Notes: generated by a model from the letters alone, not told the origin. A DNA stretch of 64,000 nt from Agromyces mangrovi (GCF_030296695.1 NZ_AP027737.1:3534001-3598000); one strand, 5' to 3'. Shown: positions 1 through 14,157, counted from the stretch's first letter. Numbers and translations: made by a program.

Positions 1-1035
1 TGAGGCGCACCCGGCGGCCGGCGATGGTCTCGAGCCACGCCTGGAGCGCCTCGACGTCGTCGGGCAGCTCGGGCACCACGACCTCGGCCGGCGGCGTCTC
101 GACCCCGCCGTACACGTTCTGCAGCACCGAGTCGACGAGGTCGCCGAGGTCGACGTCGAGCTCCTTGTCGACCGTCCACGCGCGCACGGCCCGGATGCGT
201 CCCCTGCGCACCCGGAAGAGCTGCACCGCCGCCGAGAGCTCGTCGTGCTCGATGCCGAACAGGTCGACGTCGACCGAGTCGCGCAGCACCACCGCGGTCT
301 TCTCGAAGAACGACCGTGCCGCCGACAGCTGGTCGCGACGGCGTGCGGCCTGCTCGTAGTCCTGCGCGGCGGACGCCTCGCGCATCTGCCGCTCGAGCTC
401 GTCGATGATGCGGCTGTCCTGGTTCTGCATGAAGGCGACGAACTCGTCGACGTGGTGCCGGTGCTCGGCGATGCCCACGGTGCCCGAGCACGGCCCGAAG
501 CAGCGCCCGATCTGGCCGAGGAAGCAGGGCTTCCCGGTCGCCATGGCGCGCTTGTAGTCGGAGTCCTTGCAGGCCCGGGTCGGGAAGATCGTGCGCAGCA
601 GGTCGAGGGTCTCCTGCGCCGCCCACACCTTCGGGTACGGGCCGAAGTACTTCGCGCCCGGGATGTTCGCGCGCCGCGTCACGATGGCGCGCGGCGCCTC
701 GTCGGCGAGCGTCACCGCGATGTACGGGTACGACTTGTCGTCGCGGTACTTGACGTTGAACGGCGGGTCGAATTCCTTGATCCAGGTGTACTCGAGCTGG
801 AGCGCGTCGACGTCGCCGCCGACGACGGTCCACTCCACCGAGGCCGCCGTGAGCACCATGCGCCGGGTGCGCTCGTGCAGGCTGCGGAGCGGCACGAAGT
901 AGTTCGACAGCCGGGCCCGGAGGTTCTTGGCCTTCCCGACGTAGAGCACCCGCCCGTTCTCGTCGCGGAACCGGTACACCCCGGGCCGGGTCGGGATCTC
1001 CCCGCCTTCGGCCGGTACGGGACGGTGTCGCGCAT
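1..1035 (-). CDS. uvrC: Excinuclease ABC subunit C (partial, frameshifted)
   Basis: UvrC makes the two incisions around a lesion in nucleotide excision repair, working in the cytoplasm with UvrA and UvrB. About 345 residues are visible and the C-terminal half lies beyond the window edge. The N-terminal GIY-YIG nuclease domain is recognisable (GVYRF and [14 protein letters not shown], with Y, Y, G and R in place), and a UVR helical pair follows near residue 210 (ELERQMREA). The ATG start sits 5 bases after the uvrA stop. The reading frame breaks at a run of four C on the + strand (1000-1003). One more base gives the normal [14 protein letters not shown] sequence, so I think a base was lost in the assembly and the gene is intact. 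Confidence 0.93.
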
Positions 1036-1040
1036 GCCGC

Positions 1041-3934
<2,894 letters not shown>

Positions 3935-3940
3935 CACTCG

Positions 3941-3946
3941 AGTCTA
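3941..3946 (-). promoter_or_regulatory. -10 box of uvrA (leaderless)
   Basis: TAGACT on the minus strand lies 6 bases before the second of two tandem GTG codons of uvrA. No ribosome binding site is visible ahead of either GTG. Confidence 0.55.
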
Positions 3947-3975
3947 GGCACGCCCACCGACACTGAGGCACGCGC

Positions 3976-6042
<2,067 letters not shown>

Positions 6043-6049
6043 GGCGACA

Positions 6050-6055
6050 AGTCTA
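6050..6055 (-). promoter_or_regulatory. -10 box of uvrB (leaderless)
   Basis: TAGACT, then 7 bases, then the uvrB ATG at 6042. No Shine-Dalgarno sequence precedes the start, so transcription probably begins at or next to the ATG. Confidence 0.6.
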
Positions 6056-6087
6056 GGTTCGGCCGCCGACACCGGGGCCGGGCGCGG

Positions 6088-6699
6088 CTACGACCGGGCG
6101 CGCAGCTCGCGGAGGCGGGCCCACAGGTCGTCGACCTGACCCATCGTGTGCGAGAGCGTGCCGCCGGTGTCGATCACGACGTCGGCGACCTCGCGGCGCT
6201 CGGCGTCGCTCGCCTGCGCGTCGACGCGTGCCTGCGCGTGCCCGCGCTCGAGCCCGCGCTCGTCGACCAGGCGGTCGACACGGGTGGCGGCGGGCGCCTC
6301 GGTGACGACGACGAGGTCGAACGGGTGGTCGACGGATGCCTCGACGAGCAGCGGCACGTCGTAGACGACGACCGCGTCGGGGTCGCGCCGCTCCGCGTCC
6401 GCCATGCGCTGGGCGGACAGCTCGCGCACGCGCGGGTGCACGATGGCGTTGAGGCGCTCGCGCGCGGCGGCGTCGCCGAACACCACTTCGCCCAGGCGCG
6501 CCCGGTCGAGCGAGCCGTCGGCGCGCAGGACGCCGTCGCCGAACGCCTCGCGGATCTCGGCGAGGCCGCTCGTGCCCCGCCCGACCGCCTCGCGGGCGAG
6601 CAGGTCGGCGTCGATGTGGACGGCGCCGTGCTCGACGAGCCGGCGCGCGACCGTGGATTTCCCCGAGGCGATGCCGCCCGTTAGGCCGATGAGGTACAC
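6088..6699 (-). CDS. coaE: Dephospho-CoA kinase
   Basis: CoaE phosphorylates the 3'-hydroxyl of dephospho-CoA, the last step of coenzyme A synthesis. The product is 203 residues, a normal length for the catalytic domain alone. The mycobacterial type of C-terminal extension is absent. It opens with the P-loop GLTGGIASGKST (residues 5-16), and HIDADLLARE holds the family Asp that binds substrate. DVPLLVEA is the usual core motif. The GTG start is directly preceded by GGAGGC, which is too close to be an ideal ribosome site but sits exactly where the spacer of a leaderless TAGGCT promoter would be. It lies between rpsA and uvrB, as in many actinobacteria. Confidence 0.95.
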   Translation of the reverse strand: MYLIGLTGGIASGKSTVARRLVEHGAVHIDADLLAREAVGRGTSGLAEIREAFGDGVLRADGSLDRARLGEVVFGDAAARERLNAIVHPRVRELSAQRMADAERRDPDAVVVYDVPLLVEASVDHPFDLVVVTEAPAATRVDRLVDERGLERGHAQARVDAQASDAERREVADVVIDTGGTLSHTMGQVDDLWARLRELRARS

Positions 6700-6705
6700 G
6701 CCTCC

Positions 6706-6711
6706 AGCCTA
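6706..6711 (-). promoter_or_regulatory. -10 box of coaE
   Basis: TAGGCT, spacer GGAGGC, then GTG. The spacer could be read as a Shine-Dalgarno sequence, but only one base separates GGAGG from the start codon, which favours leaderless use. Confidence 0.5.
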
Positions 6712-6743
6712 CCGATCCGGCGGCGGGACGCGTGCCGGAGACG

Positions 6744-6781
6744 GCGACGGCCGGGCACCCTCGCGGGTGCCCGGCCGTCGC
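6744..6781 (-). terminator. Strong hairpin terminator after rpsA
   Basis: A perfect 17-bp inverted repeat (GCGACGGCCGGGCACCC at 6744-6760 against 6765-6781) has a 4-base loop. It lies 16 bases past the rpsA stop and just before the coaE promoter. There is no clear U tract, which is common for high-GC actinobacterial terminators. Confidence 0.85.
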
Positions 6782-6796
6782 TCGGTCCGATGCGGA

Positions 6797-8242
6797 CTAG
6801 GAGTTGCTCGAGAGCTTCTCGCGCAGTGCAGCGAGCGACGCGTCGTCGGCGAGCGTGCCGGCGCCGGCCGCCTCGCTCGTGAACGAGCTGCCGCCGAAGT
6901 CGGCCTCGGCGGCGTCCTTCGCGTTGGCAGCCGCGACCTGCTTCTTGTGCGCCTCCCAGCGAGCCTGGGCTGCAGCGTAGTCCTGCTCCCACTTCTCGCG
7001 CTGGGCGTCGAAGCCCTCGCGCCACTCGTTGGTCTCCGGGTCGAAGCCCTCGGGGTACTTGTAGTTGCCCTGCTCGTCGTACTCGGTGAGCATGCCGTAG
7101 AGCGCCGGGTCGAACTCGGTGCCCTCGGGGTCGACGCCCTCGTTGGCCTGCTTCAGCGACAGCGAGATGCGGCGACGCTCGAGGTCGATGTCGATGACCT
7201 TGACGAACACCTCCTCGCCCACCGAGACGACCTGCTCGGCCAGCTCGACGTGCTTGCTCGACAGCTCCGAGATGTGCACGAGGCCCTCGATGCCGTCCGC
7301 GACGCGCACGAACGCGCCGAACGGGACGAGCTTGGTGACCTTGCCCGGTGCGACCTGGCCGATGGCGTGGGTGCGGGCGAAGACCTGCCACGGGTCCTCC
7401 TGCGTCGCCTTGAGCGACAGGGAGACGCGCTCGCGGTCGAGCTCGACGGAGAGCACCTCGACGGTGACCTCCTGGCCGACCTCGACGACCTCGCTGGCGT
7501 GCTCGATGTGCTTCCACGACAGTTCGGAGACGTGCACGAGGCCGTCCACGCCGCCGAGGTCGACGAACGCGCCGAAGTTGACGATCGAGGAGATGACGCC
7601 CTTGCGGACCTGTCCCGGGTGGAGGTTCGCGAGGAACGTCGAACGGGTCTCCGACTGGGTCTGCTCGAGCAGCGCGCGGCGCGAGAGCACCACGTTGTTG
7701 CGGTTCTTGTCGAGCTCCAGGATCTTCGCCTCGAGCTCCTGGCCGAGGTACGGCGTCAGGTCGCGCACGCGGCGCAGCTCGATGAGCGAGGCGGGGAGGA
7801 AGCCGCGGAGGCCGATGTCGACGATCAGGCCGCCCTTGACGACCTCGATGACCGTACCGGTGACGACACCGTCGGTCTCCTTGATCTTCTCGACGTCGCC
7901 CCACGCGCGCTCGTACTGCGCGCGCTTCTTCGACAGGATGAGGCGGCCTTCCTTGTCCTCCTTCTGGAGAACGAGGGCCTCGACGGTGTCGCCGACGCCG
8001 ACGACCTCGCTGGGGTCGACGTCGTGCTTGATGGAGAGTTCGCGGGAGGGGATGACACCCTCGGTCTTGTAGCCGACGTCGAGGAGGACCTCGTCGCGGT
8101 CGATCTTCACGACCTGGCCCTCGATGAGGTCGCCGTCGTTGAAGAACTTGAGCGTCTTCTCGACCGCGGCAAGGAAGTCTTCAGCAGAACCGATGTCGTT
8201 GATTGCGACCTGCTTGGTTGCCTTGGTCGTTGCGGTTGTCAT
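6797..8242 (-). CDS. rpsA: 30S ribosomal protein S1
   Basis: S1 binds mRNA on the small ribosomal subunit. The 481-residue protein has four S1 RNA-binding repeats, at about residues 35-105, 120-185, 205-275 and 290-360. The last two are nearly identical in layout (VNFGAFVDLGGVDGLVHVSELS and VPFGAFVRVADGIEGLVHISELS). The C-terminal 110 residues are not a repeat and are rich in Glu, Lys and Ala, as in other actinobacterial S1 proteins, which have four rather than six repeats. The ATG is preceded by GGAG at a distance of about ten bases. It has its own promoter and a strong terminator, so it is probably monocistronic. Confidence 0.97.
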   Translation of the reverse strand: MTTATTKATKQVAINDIGSAEDFLAAVEKTLKFFNDGDLIEGQVVKIDRDEVLLDVGYKTEGVIPSRELSIKHDVDPSEVVGVGDTVEALVLQKEDKEGRLILSKKRAQYERAWGDVEKIKETDGVVTGTVIEVVKGGLIVDIGLRGFLPASLIELRRVRDLTPYLGQELEAKILELDKNRNNVVLSRRALLEQTQSETRSTFLANLHPGQVRKGVISSIVNFGAFVDLGGVDGLVHVSELSWKHIEHASEVVEVGQEVTVEVLSVELDRERVSLSLKATQEDPWQVFARTHAIGQVAPGKVTKLVPFGAFVRVADGIEGLVHISELSSKHVELAEQVVSVGEEVFVKVIDIDLERRRISLSLKQANEGVDPEGTEFDPALYGMLTEYDEQGNYKYPEGFDPETNEWREGFDAQREKWEQDYAAAQARWEAHKKQVAAANAKDAAEADFGGSSFTSEAAGAGTLADDASLAALREKLSSNS

Positions 8243-8328
8243 GTAGTAGGTGCTCCGTAATGGACAGGGTCGGGCCCGACGCGCGATGCTTTCGTATTGG
8301 TGTTCCGCGAAGGGCGTGCGGATAGGAC

Positions 8329-8377
8329 GTCACAAACGTGACATTCCATCCTAGCGGCGCGGCTGCCCGTCGGTCAA
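8329..8377 (-). promoter_or_regulatory. rpsA promoter with palindrome at the start site
   Basis: On the minus strand, -35 TTGACC (8372-8377) and -10 TAGGAT (8348-8353) are separated by 18 bases, close to the primary-sigma consensus. The predicted start near 8341 falls in a perfect inverted repeat, GTCAC-AAAC-GTGAC (8329-8342). The leader to the ATG is about 100 bases. The palindrome could be an operator or a 5' hairpin in the transcript. No regulator can be named. Confidence 0.75.
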
Positions 8378-8396
8378 ACGGCCCGACCCACCGCGA

Positions 8397-10076
8397 TCAG
8401 GCGCCCAGGATCGCCGACTTCAGCGTGTCGAGGCCGACCCCGCCCATCGCGAGCGCCTTGCCGTGGAAGTCCTTGATCGAGAACGCATCGCCCTCGCGCT
8501 GCCGCACCTCGTCGCGCAACTGCTCCCAGATGCGCTGGCCGACCTTGTACGACGGCGCCTGGCCCGGCCAGCCGAGGTAGCGGTTGACCTCGAACCGCAC
8601 GAAGCCCTCGTTCATGTTCACGTTCCGCGACATGAACTCGAACGCGTAGTCGGCCGTCCACGGGCCCGAGCCGTCGGGCAGCGTCTTCTCGAGGTGCACG
8701 CCGATGTCGAGCACGACGCGGGCCGCCCGCATCCGCTGCCCGTCGAGCATGCCGAGCCGGTCGGCCGGGTCGTCCAGGTACCCGAGCTCCTCCATCAGCC
8801 GCTCGGCGTACAGCGCCCAGCCCTCCGCGTGGCCGGAGGTGCCGGCGAGCAGCCGACGCCACGAGTTGAGCGTGTCGGACTGCACCACGGCCTGGCCGAT
8901 CTGCAGGTGGTGGCCGGGAACGCCCTCGTGGTAGACGGTCGTGAGCTCGCGCCAGGTGTCGAACTCGGTCACGCCCTCGGGCACCGACCACCACATGCGC
9001 CCGGGACGCGAGAAGTCCTCGGTCGGGCCGGTGTAGTAGATGCCGCCCTCCTGCGTGGGGGCGATCATGCACTCGAGCGTGCGGATCTCCTCCGGGATGT
9101 CGAAGTGCGTCGCGCCGAGCTCCTCGACGGCCCGGTCGCTCGTCTCCTGCATCCACGCCTTGAGTGCGTCGGTGCCGTGCAGCTTGCGGCTCTGGTCGTT
9201 GTCGAGGAACGAGATGGCCTCGAGCACGGATGCCCCGCGCTTGATCTCGTTCGCGATCGACTGCTGCTCGGACACCATGCGGGCGAGCTCGTCGAGCCCC
9301 CACTCGTAGGTCTCGTCGAGGTCGATCTTCGCGCCGAGGAACTCGCGCGATCGCAGCTCGTAGATCTCCCGGCCGACCGCGTCCTTCTCGGCCGCGGCCT
9401 CGACCAGCTCCGACTCGAGGAAGTCGGCGAACTGCTGGTAGGCGACGGCGGATGCCACGGCGCCCTGCTCGAGCTCGGCGCGAAGCGACTCGGGCAGCTC
9501 CCCGTCCGAGACGCCGGCCGAGGCGACGAACTCGCCGAAGAATCCCTCGGGTCGCGCGTTCTTGCGCGCCTGCGCGGCCACCTCGCGCACCTGGCGCCGC
9601 GCCGGCGTGATGCCGCGCGCGATGCCCTCGCGCAGGGTCGCGACGTAGCCCTCCATCGCCCCCGGAAGGGCGGCGAGGCGCTTCGAGACGGACTCCCAGC
9701 CCTCCACCGAGTCGGTCGACATGAGGTCGAACACCTCGCGCAGCTCCTGCGACGGGCTCGCGATCACGTTCAGGTCGCGCAGGTGGAGCCCGGCGTCGTA
9801 GCTCTCGATCGCGAGCTCGAGCTGGCTGCGCAGGTCGGTGCGGGTGATGCGGTCGACGTCGTCGACCTCGTCGGCCGCCTCGAGCTCCGCGAGCGTCGCA
9901 CGCGCCGACGCGACCAGCTGGGCGTCGCCGTCGGGCGAGTAGTCGCCGTAACCGCCGTCCTCGGACTCGCGGCCGATGTAGGTGCCGACGGCCGGGCGCA
10001 GCTCCACCAGGGTGTCGACCCAGCCCTCCGCGACGCGGTCGATCTCGGTGGGGGTGCGTGCGGGCTCGGAAGTCAT
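8397..10076 (-). CDS. DUF885 family metallopeptidase-like protein
   Basis: The 559-residue protein belongs to the DUF885 family, thought to be zinc metallopeptidases distantly related to M32-type enzymes. The family motif HEGVPGHH (a HExxxH-type metal site) is present in YHEGVPGHHLQIGQAV. A second conserved block, SGHAEGWALYAERLM, gives the likely third ligand Glu. There is no signal peptide or membrane segment, so it is probably cytoplasmic. The ATG at MTSEPARTP is chosen because TAGGCT stands 7 bases upstream. A longer reading would cross that box. The gene is transcribed toward rpsA and follows polA after 90 bases. The substrate is unknown. Confidence 0.85.
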   Translation of the reverse strand: MTSEPARTPTEIDRVAEGWVDTLVELRPAVGTYIGRESEDGGYGDYSPDGDAQLVASARATLAELEAADEVDDVDRITRTDLRSQLELAIESYDAGLHLRDLNVIASPSQELREVFDLMSTDSVEGWESVSKRLAALPGAMEGYVATLREGIARGITPARRQVREVAAQARKNARPEGFFGEFVASAGVSDGELPESLRAELEQGAVASAVAYQQFADFLESELVEAAAEKDAVGREIYELRSREFLGAKIDLDETYEWGLDELARMVSEQQSIANEIKRGASVLEAISFLDNDQSRKLHGTDALKAWMQETSDRAVEELGATHFDIPEEIRTLECMIAPTQEGGIYYTGPTEDFSRPGRMWWSVPEGVTEFDTWRELTTVYHEGVPGHHLQIGQAVVQSDTLNSWRRLLAGTSGHAEGWALYAERLMEELGYLDDPADRLGMLDGQRMRAARVVLDIGVHLEKTLPDGSGPWTADYAFEFMSRNVNMNEGFVRFEVNRYLGWPGQAPSYKVGQRIWEQLRDEVRQREGDAFSIKDFHGKALAMGGVGLDTLKSAILGA

Positions 10077-10083
10077 GGGAGCG

Positions 10084-10089
10084 AGCCTA
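10084..10089 (-). promoter_or_regulatory. -10 box of the DUF885 gene (leaderless)
   Basis: TAGGCT, 7-base spacer CGCTCCC, then ATG at 10076. Upstream, inside the polA-DUF885 gap, is the palindrome CTGTGCACAG (10130-10139), which could be an operator. Confidence 0.6.
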
Positions 10090-10166
10090 TCCGCTGCGCG
10101 GGACGGCACCGTGCACGCCGCCGCGGGCGCTGTGCACAGTGCGCGGCAGTCGAGCGCGGCTCAGGA

Positions 10167-12844
10167 TCAGTGCGCCGCCGCGTCCCAGTTCGGGCCGTGC
10201 CCGAGCTGCACGTCGAGCGGCACCTGCAGGTCGGCCGCGGTCGCCATGCGCCGCTGCACGATCTCCTCGAGCTGCTCGCCCTCGCCCGCCGCGACCTCGA
10301 AGATGAGCTCGTCGTGCACCTGCATGAGCATGCGCGACGCGAGCCCCGCATCGGCGACGTCGCGCTCGATGCCGAGCATGGCGATCTTCATGATGTCGGC
10401 CGCGGAGCCCTGGATCGGCGCGTTCAGCGCCGCGCGCTCCGCGTTCTCGCGCAGCACCCGGTTCGGGCTCGACAGGTCGGGGAACGGGCGGCGCCGCCCG
10501 AAGATCGTCTCGGTGTAGCCGTCGACCTTCGCCTGCGCCACGACGTCGCGCAGGTAGTCGCGCACCGCGCCGAACCGCGCGAAGTAGTCGACCATGAGCT
10601 GCTTCGCCTCGGACTGCTCGATGCGCAGCTGCTTGGAGAGCCCGAATGCGCTCAGCCCGTAGGCGAGCCCGTACGACATGGCCTTCACCTTGGTGCGCAT
10701 CAGCGGGGTCACGTCGGCCGGCTCGACGCCGAAGATGCGTGCGCCGACGAACCGGTGCAGGTCTTCTCCCGCGTGGAACGCCTCGATCAGGCCGGGGTCG
10801 CCCGAGAGGTGCGCCATGATGCGCATCTCGATCTGCGAGTAGTCGGCGGTCAGCAGGGTCTCGAACTCGGGCCCGTGGCGGAACGCCTCGCGGATGCGCC
10901 GCCCCTCCCCCGTGCGCACCGGGATGTTCTGCAGGTTCGGGTCGGTCGACGCGATACGCCCCGTGCTCGTGCCGATCTGCACGTAGGTCGTGTGGATGCG
11001 ACCGTCGCCGCCGATCGACTTGTCGAGCGACTCGACGATCTGCCGCAGCTTCGTCGCGTCACGGTGCTCGAGCAGGAGGCCCAGGAACGGGTGCGGGCTC
11101 TTCTCCTGGAGGTCGGCCAGCGCACCGGCATCCGTCGAATACCCCGTCTTCGTCGCACGCGTCTTCGGCATGCCGAGCTGGTCGAAGAGCACCTCCTGCA
11201 GCTGCTTGGGCGAGCCGAGGTTGACCTCTCGGCCGATCTCGGCGAACGCGCGGGAGGCGATGTCGGCGGCGCGATCGCCGAGCTGGCCGGAGAGCGCCGA
11301 CAGTTCGTCGTGGTCGACGGTGACTCCGCGCAGCTCCATGTCGGCGAGCACCCCCAGGATGGGCATCTCGATGTCGGTGCAGACCGGCAGCGTCGACGCG
11401 GGCAGCTCCGCGAGCACCACGGGCGCCGCGCGGAACGTGTACCAGGCGAGCTCGGCCGGGCCCGCGGCTCGGGTCTCGTCGGGCACGAGCTGGGCCGGGT
11501 CTGCCGTCGGGAGCGTCTCGCCGAGGTAGCGGAAGACGACGTCGGCGAGCCCCTTCTCCTGCGCCAGCGGGTTGACGAGCCAGGTCGCGACGAGCGTGTC
11601 GAGCGCGAGCCCGCCGAACGCCAGCCCGGATCGGCGCATGGCCTTGACCTGCGGCTTCGCGTCGGTCATGACCTTCGGCGCGTCGCCCGCGAGCCACGCC
11701 TCGAACGGCGCGTAGTCGCGCCGGCCGGGCTGCCAGGGCAGGAACACCGACTCCTCGGCGCCCGAGACGCCCGCGCCGATGACCTTGCCGTCGAGCATCT
11801 CGATCGTGAGACCGAGGCCGTCCGGGTGCGCGGCCACCTGCCGGTCGAGCCACACGTCGAGCTCCTCGTCGAGGAGCGTGCGCGGCGCAGGCGCCGTCGG
11901 CGCGGCGGATGCCGCCGGAGCGGGCGTGCCGGCAGCGGCATCCGCCCCCTGCTCCTCGCCCGCGAGCTTCATCACGCGCTCCAGCAGCGTGCGGAACTCG
12001 AGGCGGGAGAAGATGGCGGTCACCGCATCGGTGTCGATCGGCTTCGCGGCCAGTTCGTCGAGGGTCACATCGAGCTCGAGGTCGTCCACGAGGCGGTTGA
12101 GGCGCCGGTTGCGCACCGCGTTGTCCATCTCGGCGCGCAGGTTGTTGCCCGCGACTCCCTTGATCTCGTCGGCGTGCTCGAGCACCCCGTCGAGGTCGCC
12201 GAACTGCTTCAGCCACTTCACGGCCGTCTTCTCGCCGACCTTCGTGATGCCGGGCAGGTTGTCGCTCGTCTCGCCCACGAGCGCCGCGATCTCGGGGTAC
12301 TGGGCGGGGGCAGGCCGTAGCGCTCCTCGACCGTCGCGGGGTCGTAGCGCTTCAGCTGCGACACGCCCTGGCTCGACGGGTAGAGCAGCGTCACGTCGTC
12401 GTTCACGAGCTGGATCGTGTCGCGGTCGCCCGACACGAGCAGCACCTCGTACCCGTCGCGTCGCCCCTCGGACGCGAGCGTCGCGAGGATGTCGTCGGCC
12501 TCGAAGTCCTCCTTCTCGAGGGTGCGCACGCCCATCGCCGCGAGCGCCTCCTGCAGCAGCGGCACCTGGCCCTTGAACTCCTGCGGCGTCTCGGCGCGGT
12601 TGCCCTTGTACTCCTCGTACTCGCGCGTGCGGAACGAGTGGCGGGAGATGTCGAACGCGACCGCGAGATGGGTCGGCTTCTCGTTCTTCAGCAGGAGCAG
12701 CAGCATCGACAGGAAGCCGTGGATGGCGTTCGTGTGCTGCCCGTCGCGGGTGCGGAAACTGTCGACCGGGAGCGCGAAGAACGCCCGGAACGCGAGGGAA
12801 TGGCCGTCGATGACCATGAGGGTGGGCTTTACTGGTTCCGTCAC
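10167..12844 (-). CDS. polA: DNA polymerase I (frameshifted)
   Basis: Pol I fills gaps in repair and removes RNA primers. The product is about 892 residues after repair. In order: an N-terminal 5'-3' exonuclease (VIDGHSLAFRAFFAL, DFEADDILATLA, LLVSGDRDTIQLV), a degenerate proofreading domain without clear DEDD acids, and the polymerase domain with motif A TADYSQIEMRIMAHL, motif B around KAMSYGLAYG and motif C QVHDELIFEV. The frame breaks near residue 178 at five G on the + strand (12306-12310). A sixth restores GLPPAQYPEIAALVGE. The GTG start lies 6 bases from a TAGGCT box. Confidence 0.95.
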
Positions 12845-12850
12845 CCCGCA

Positions 12851-12856
12851 AGCCTA
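12851..12856 (-). promoter_or_regulatory. -10 box of polA, facing the thioesterase promoter
   Basis: TAGGCT then TGCGGG then GTG for polA. On the opposite strand, TATAAG (12855-12860) overlaps it and is a plausible but weak -10 for the divergent thioesterase gene. Confidence 0.55.
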
Positions 12857-12901
12857 TAAGCGGCCGCCGACGCCGCCTGACGACCCGATCGGATGCGACG
12901 C

Positions 12902-13327
12902 ATGACCCACGAGCAGACCGCCGACGCCCTCGACTACATCCGCACCCGCGGCATCGGCGAGCTCGCCGAGCGGATGGGCATCGAGTTCACGGAGTTCACC
13001 GTGGAACGCGCGGTCGCGACCATGCCGGTCGCGGGCAATACCCAGCCCGCCATGCTGCTGCACGGGGGCGCGTACGTGGTGCTCGGCGAGTCGCTCGGCT
13101 CGATGTCGGCGAACCTCTGGGCCGGGCCCGGGCGGCTCGCAGTGGGCGTCGACATCAACGCGACGCACACGCGCTCGGCCACCTCGGGCAGCGTCACCGG
13201 CACCTGCACGCCGCTGCACCTCGGTCGCACCATGACCGTGCACGAGATCGTCGTGACCGACGAGCAGGGCCGCCGGTGCTCGACCGTGCGGATCACGAAC
13301 TTCATCAAGGACCTGCCGACGACCTGA
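12902..13327 (+). CDS. PaaI-type hotdog thioesterase
   Basis: The 141-residue protein is a hotdog-fold acyl-CoA thioesterase of the PaaI/YdiI group. The signature NTQPAMLLHGGAYVVLGE (central helix with the HGG turn) is followed by the strand VGVDINATHTRSA and a GxVTGTCTPLHLGRTM segment typical of this group. Its substrate cannot be told from sequence; aryl-CoA or fatty acyl-CoA are usual. The ATG before THEQTAD is preferred. An in-frame ATG nine bases earlier (MRRM) is also possible. It is one of the few plus-strand genes and is divergent from polA, a position also known for thioesterase genes in other actinobacteria. Confidence 0.85.
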   Translation: MTHEQTADALDYIRTRGIGELAERMGIEFTEFTVERAVATMPVAGNTQPAMLLHGGAYVVLGESLGSMSANLWAGPGRLAVGVDINATHTRSATSGSVTGTCTPLHLGRTMTVHEIVVTDEQGRRCSTVRITNFIKDLPTT

Positions 13328-13366
13328 CGGCGTCGGCGGTCCCACGCATCGGCGAACCGGGCGGCG

Positions 13367-13975
13367 TCAGCCCTTCTTGGGCGCCAGCTGCTCGATGATC
13401 GCCTGCGCGACGTCCTTCATGGTGAGGCGGCGGTCCATCGACGCCTTCTGGATCCAGCGGAACGCCTCGGGCTCCGAGAGGCCCATCTTCTCGTTCAGCA
13501 GGCCCTTGGCCCGGTCGACGAGCTTGCGCGTCTCGAAGCGCTCGACGAGGTCGCCGACCTCGGCCTCGAGGGTGAGGATCTGGGCGTGCCGTGCGAGCGC
13601 GATCTCGATCGCCGGCAGCAGGTCGTTCGGAGTGAAGGGCTTCACGACGTACGCGAGGGCGCCGGCCTCGGTGGCGCGCTCGACCAGTTCCTTCTGGCTG
13701 AACGCGGTGAGCAGCACGACCGGGGCGATGTGGCCCTCGCTCAGGCGCTTGGCCGCCTCGATGCCGTCGAGCTGCGGCATCCGCACGTCCATGACGACCA
13801 GGTCGGGACGCAGCTCGGTCGCGAGCGCGACGGCCGTTTCGCCGTCACCGGCCTCGCCGACCACCTCGAACCCGTTGTCGCGGAGCGTCTCCACCACGTC
13901 GAGCCTGATGAGCGATTCGTCCTCGGCGACCACGACGCGACGCGGCGCGGCCTGGGTGTTCTCGGTGTCTGTCAC
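13367..13975 (-). CDS. pdtaR: ANTAR-domain response regulator (PdtaR-like)
   Basis: The 202-residue regulator has a receiver domain (residues 14-125) with acidic pair E18-D19, phospho-acceptor D63 (VVMDVRMP), T90 and K112. A C-terminal ANTAR RNA-binding domain follows (RKLVDRAKGLLNEKMGLSE, then EAFRWIQKASMDRRLTMKDV). ANTAR proteins bind paired hairpins in mRNA and prevent termination. The closest well-known relative is mycobacterial PdtaR (Rv1626), also near polA and pyk. No partner kinase is in this window. The GTG start follows TAGGCT by 7 bases. A longer upstream frame runs through the tRNA gene and cannot be coding. Confidence 0.9.
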   Translation of the reverse strand: MTDTENTQAAPRRVVVAEDESLIRLDVVETLRDNGFEVVGEAGDGETAVALATELRPDLVVMDVRMPQLDGIEAAKRLSEGHIAPVVLLTAFSQKELVERATEAGALAYVVKPFTPNDLLPAIEIALARHAQILTLEAEVGDLVERFETRKLVDRAKGLLNEKMGLSEPEAFRWIQKASMDRRLTMKDVAQAIIEQLAPKKG

Positions 13976-13997
13976 GCCTGAAAGCCTACGGTATTCT
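13970..13997 (+). promoter_or_regulatory. Promoter of tRNA-Leu
   Basis: TATTCT (13992-13997) is a good -10 box, with a weak -35 (TGTCAC, 13970-13975) 16 bases upstream. The start would fall about ten bases before the mature tRNA. Confidence 0.55.
13983..13988 (-). promoter_or_regulatory. -10 box of the ANTAR regulator gene
   Basis: TAGGCT, spacer TTCAGGC, then GTG at 13975. It is only three bases from the -10 of the divergent tRNA-Leu promoter, so the two polymerases cannot occupy the site together. Confidence 0.6.
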
Positions 13998-14013
13998 GAT
14001 CGCGGTCTCGTGC

Positions 14014-14096
14014 GCCGGTGTGGCGGAATGGCAGACGCGGAGCACTCAAAATGCTTTGCCCGAGAGGGCGTGTGGGTTCGACCCCCACCACCGGCA
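14014..14096 (+). tRNA. tRNA-Leu (anticodon CAA)
   Basis: The 83-base class II tRNA has acceptor arms GCCGGTG (14014-14020) and CACCGGC (14089-14095), discriminator A, a long variable arm (around CCCGAGAGGG) and T-arm GGGTTCGACCCCC. The anticodon loop CTCAAAA gives anticodon CAA at 14047-14049, reading the leucine codon UUG. CCA is not encoded. UUG is rare in these genes, so the tRNA serves a minor codon. Confidence 0.95.
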
Positions 14097-14106
14097 CGAC
14101 TCGGAA

Positions 14107-14148
14107 ACGACGAACGGCCGGCCCCTGGCGGGGCCGGCCGTTCGTCGT
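14107..14148. terminator. Bidirectional terminator between tRNA-Leu and pyk
   Basis: A perfect 19-bp inverted repeat (14107-14125 against 14130-14148) surrounds the loop TGGC. It begins 11 bases after the tRNA and ends 9 bases after the pyk stop, so one hairpin can end both convergent transcripts. Confidence 0.9.
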
Positions 14149-14157
14149 CGAGGACCC

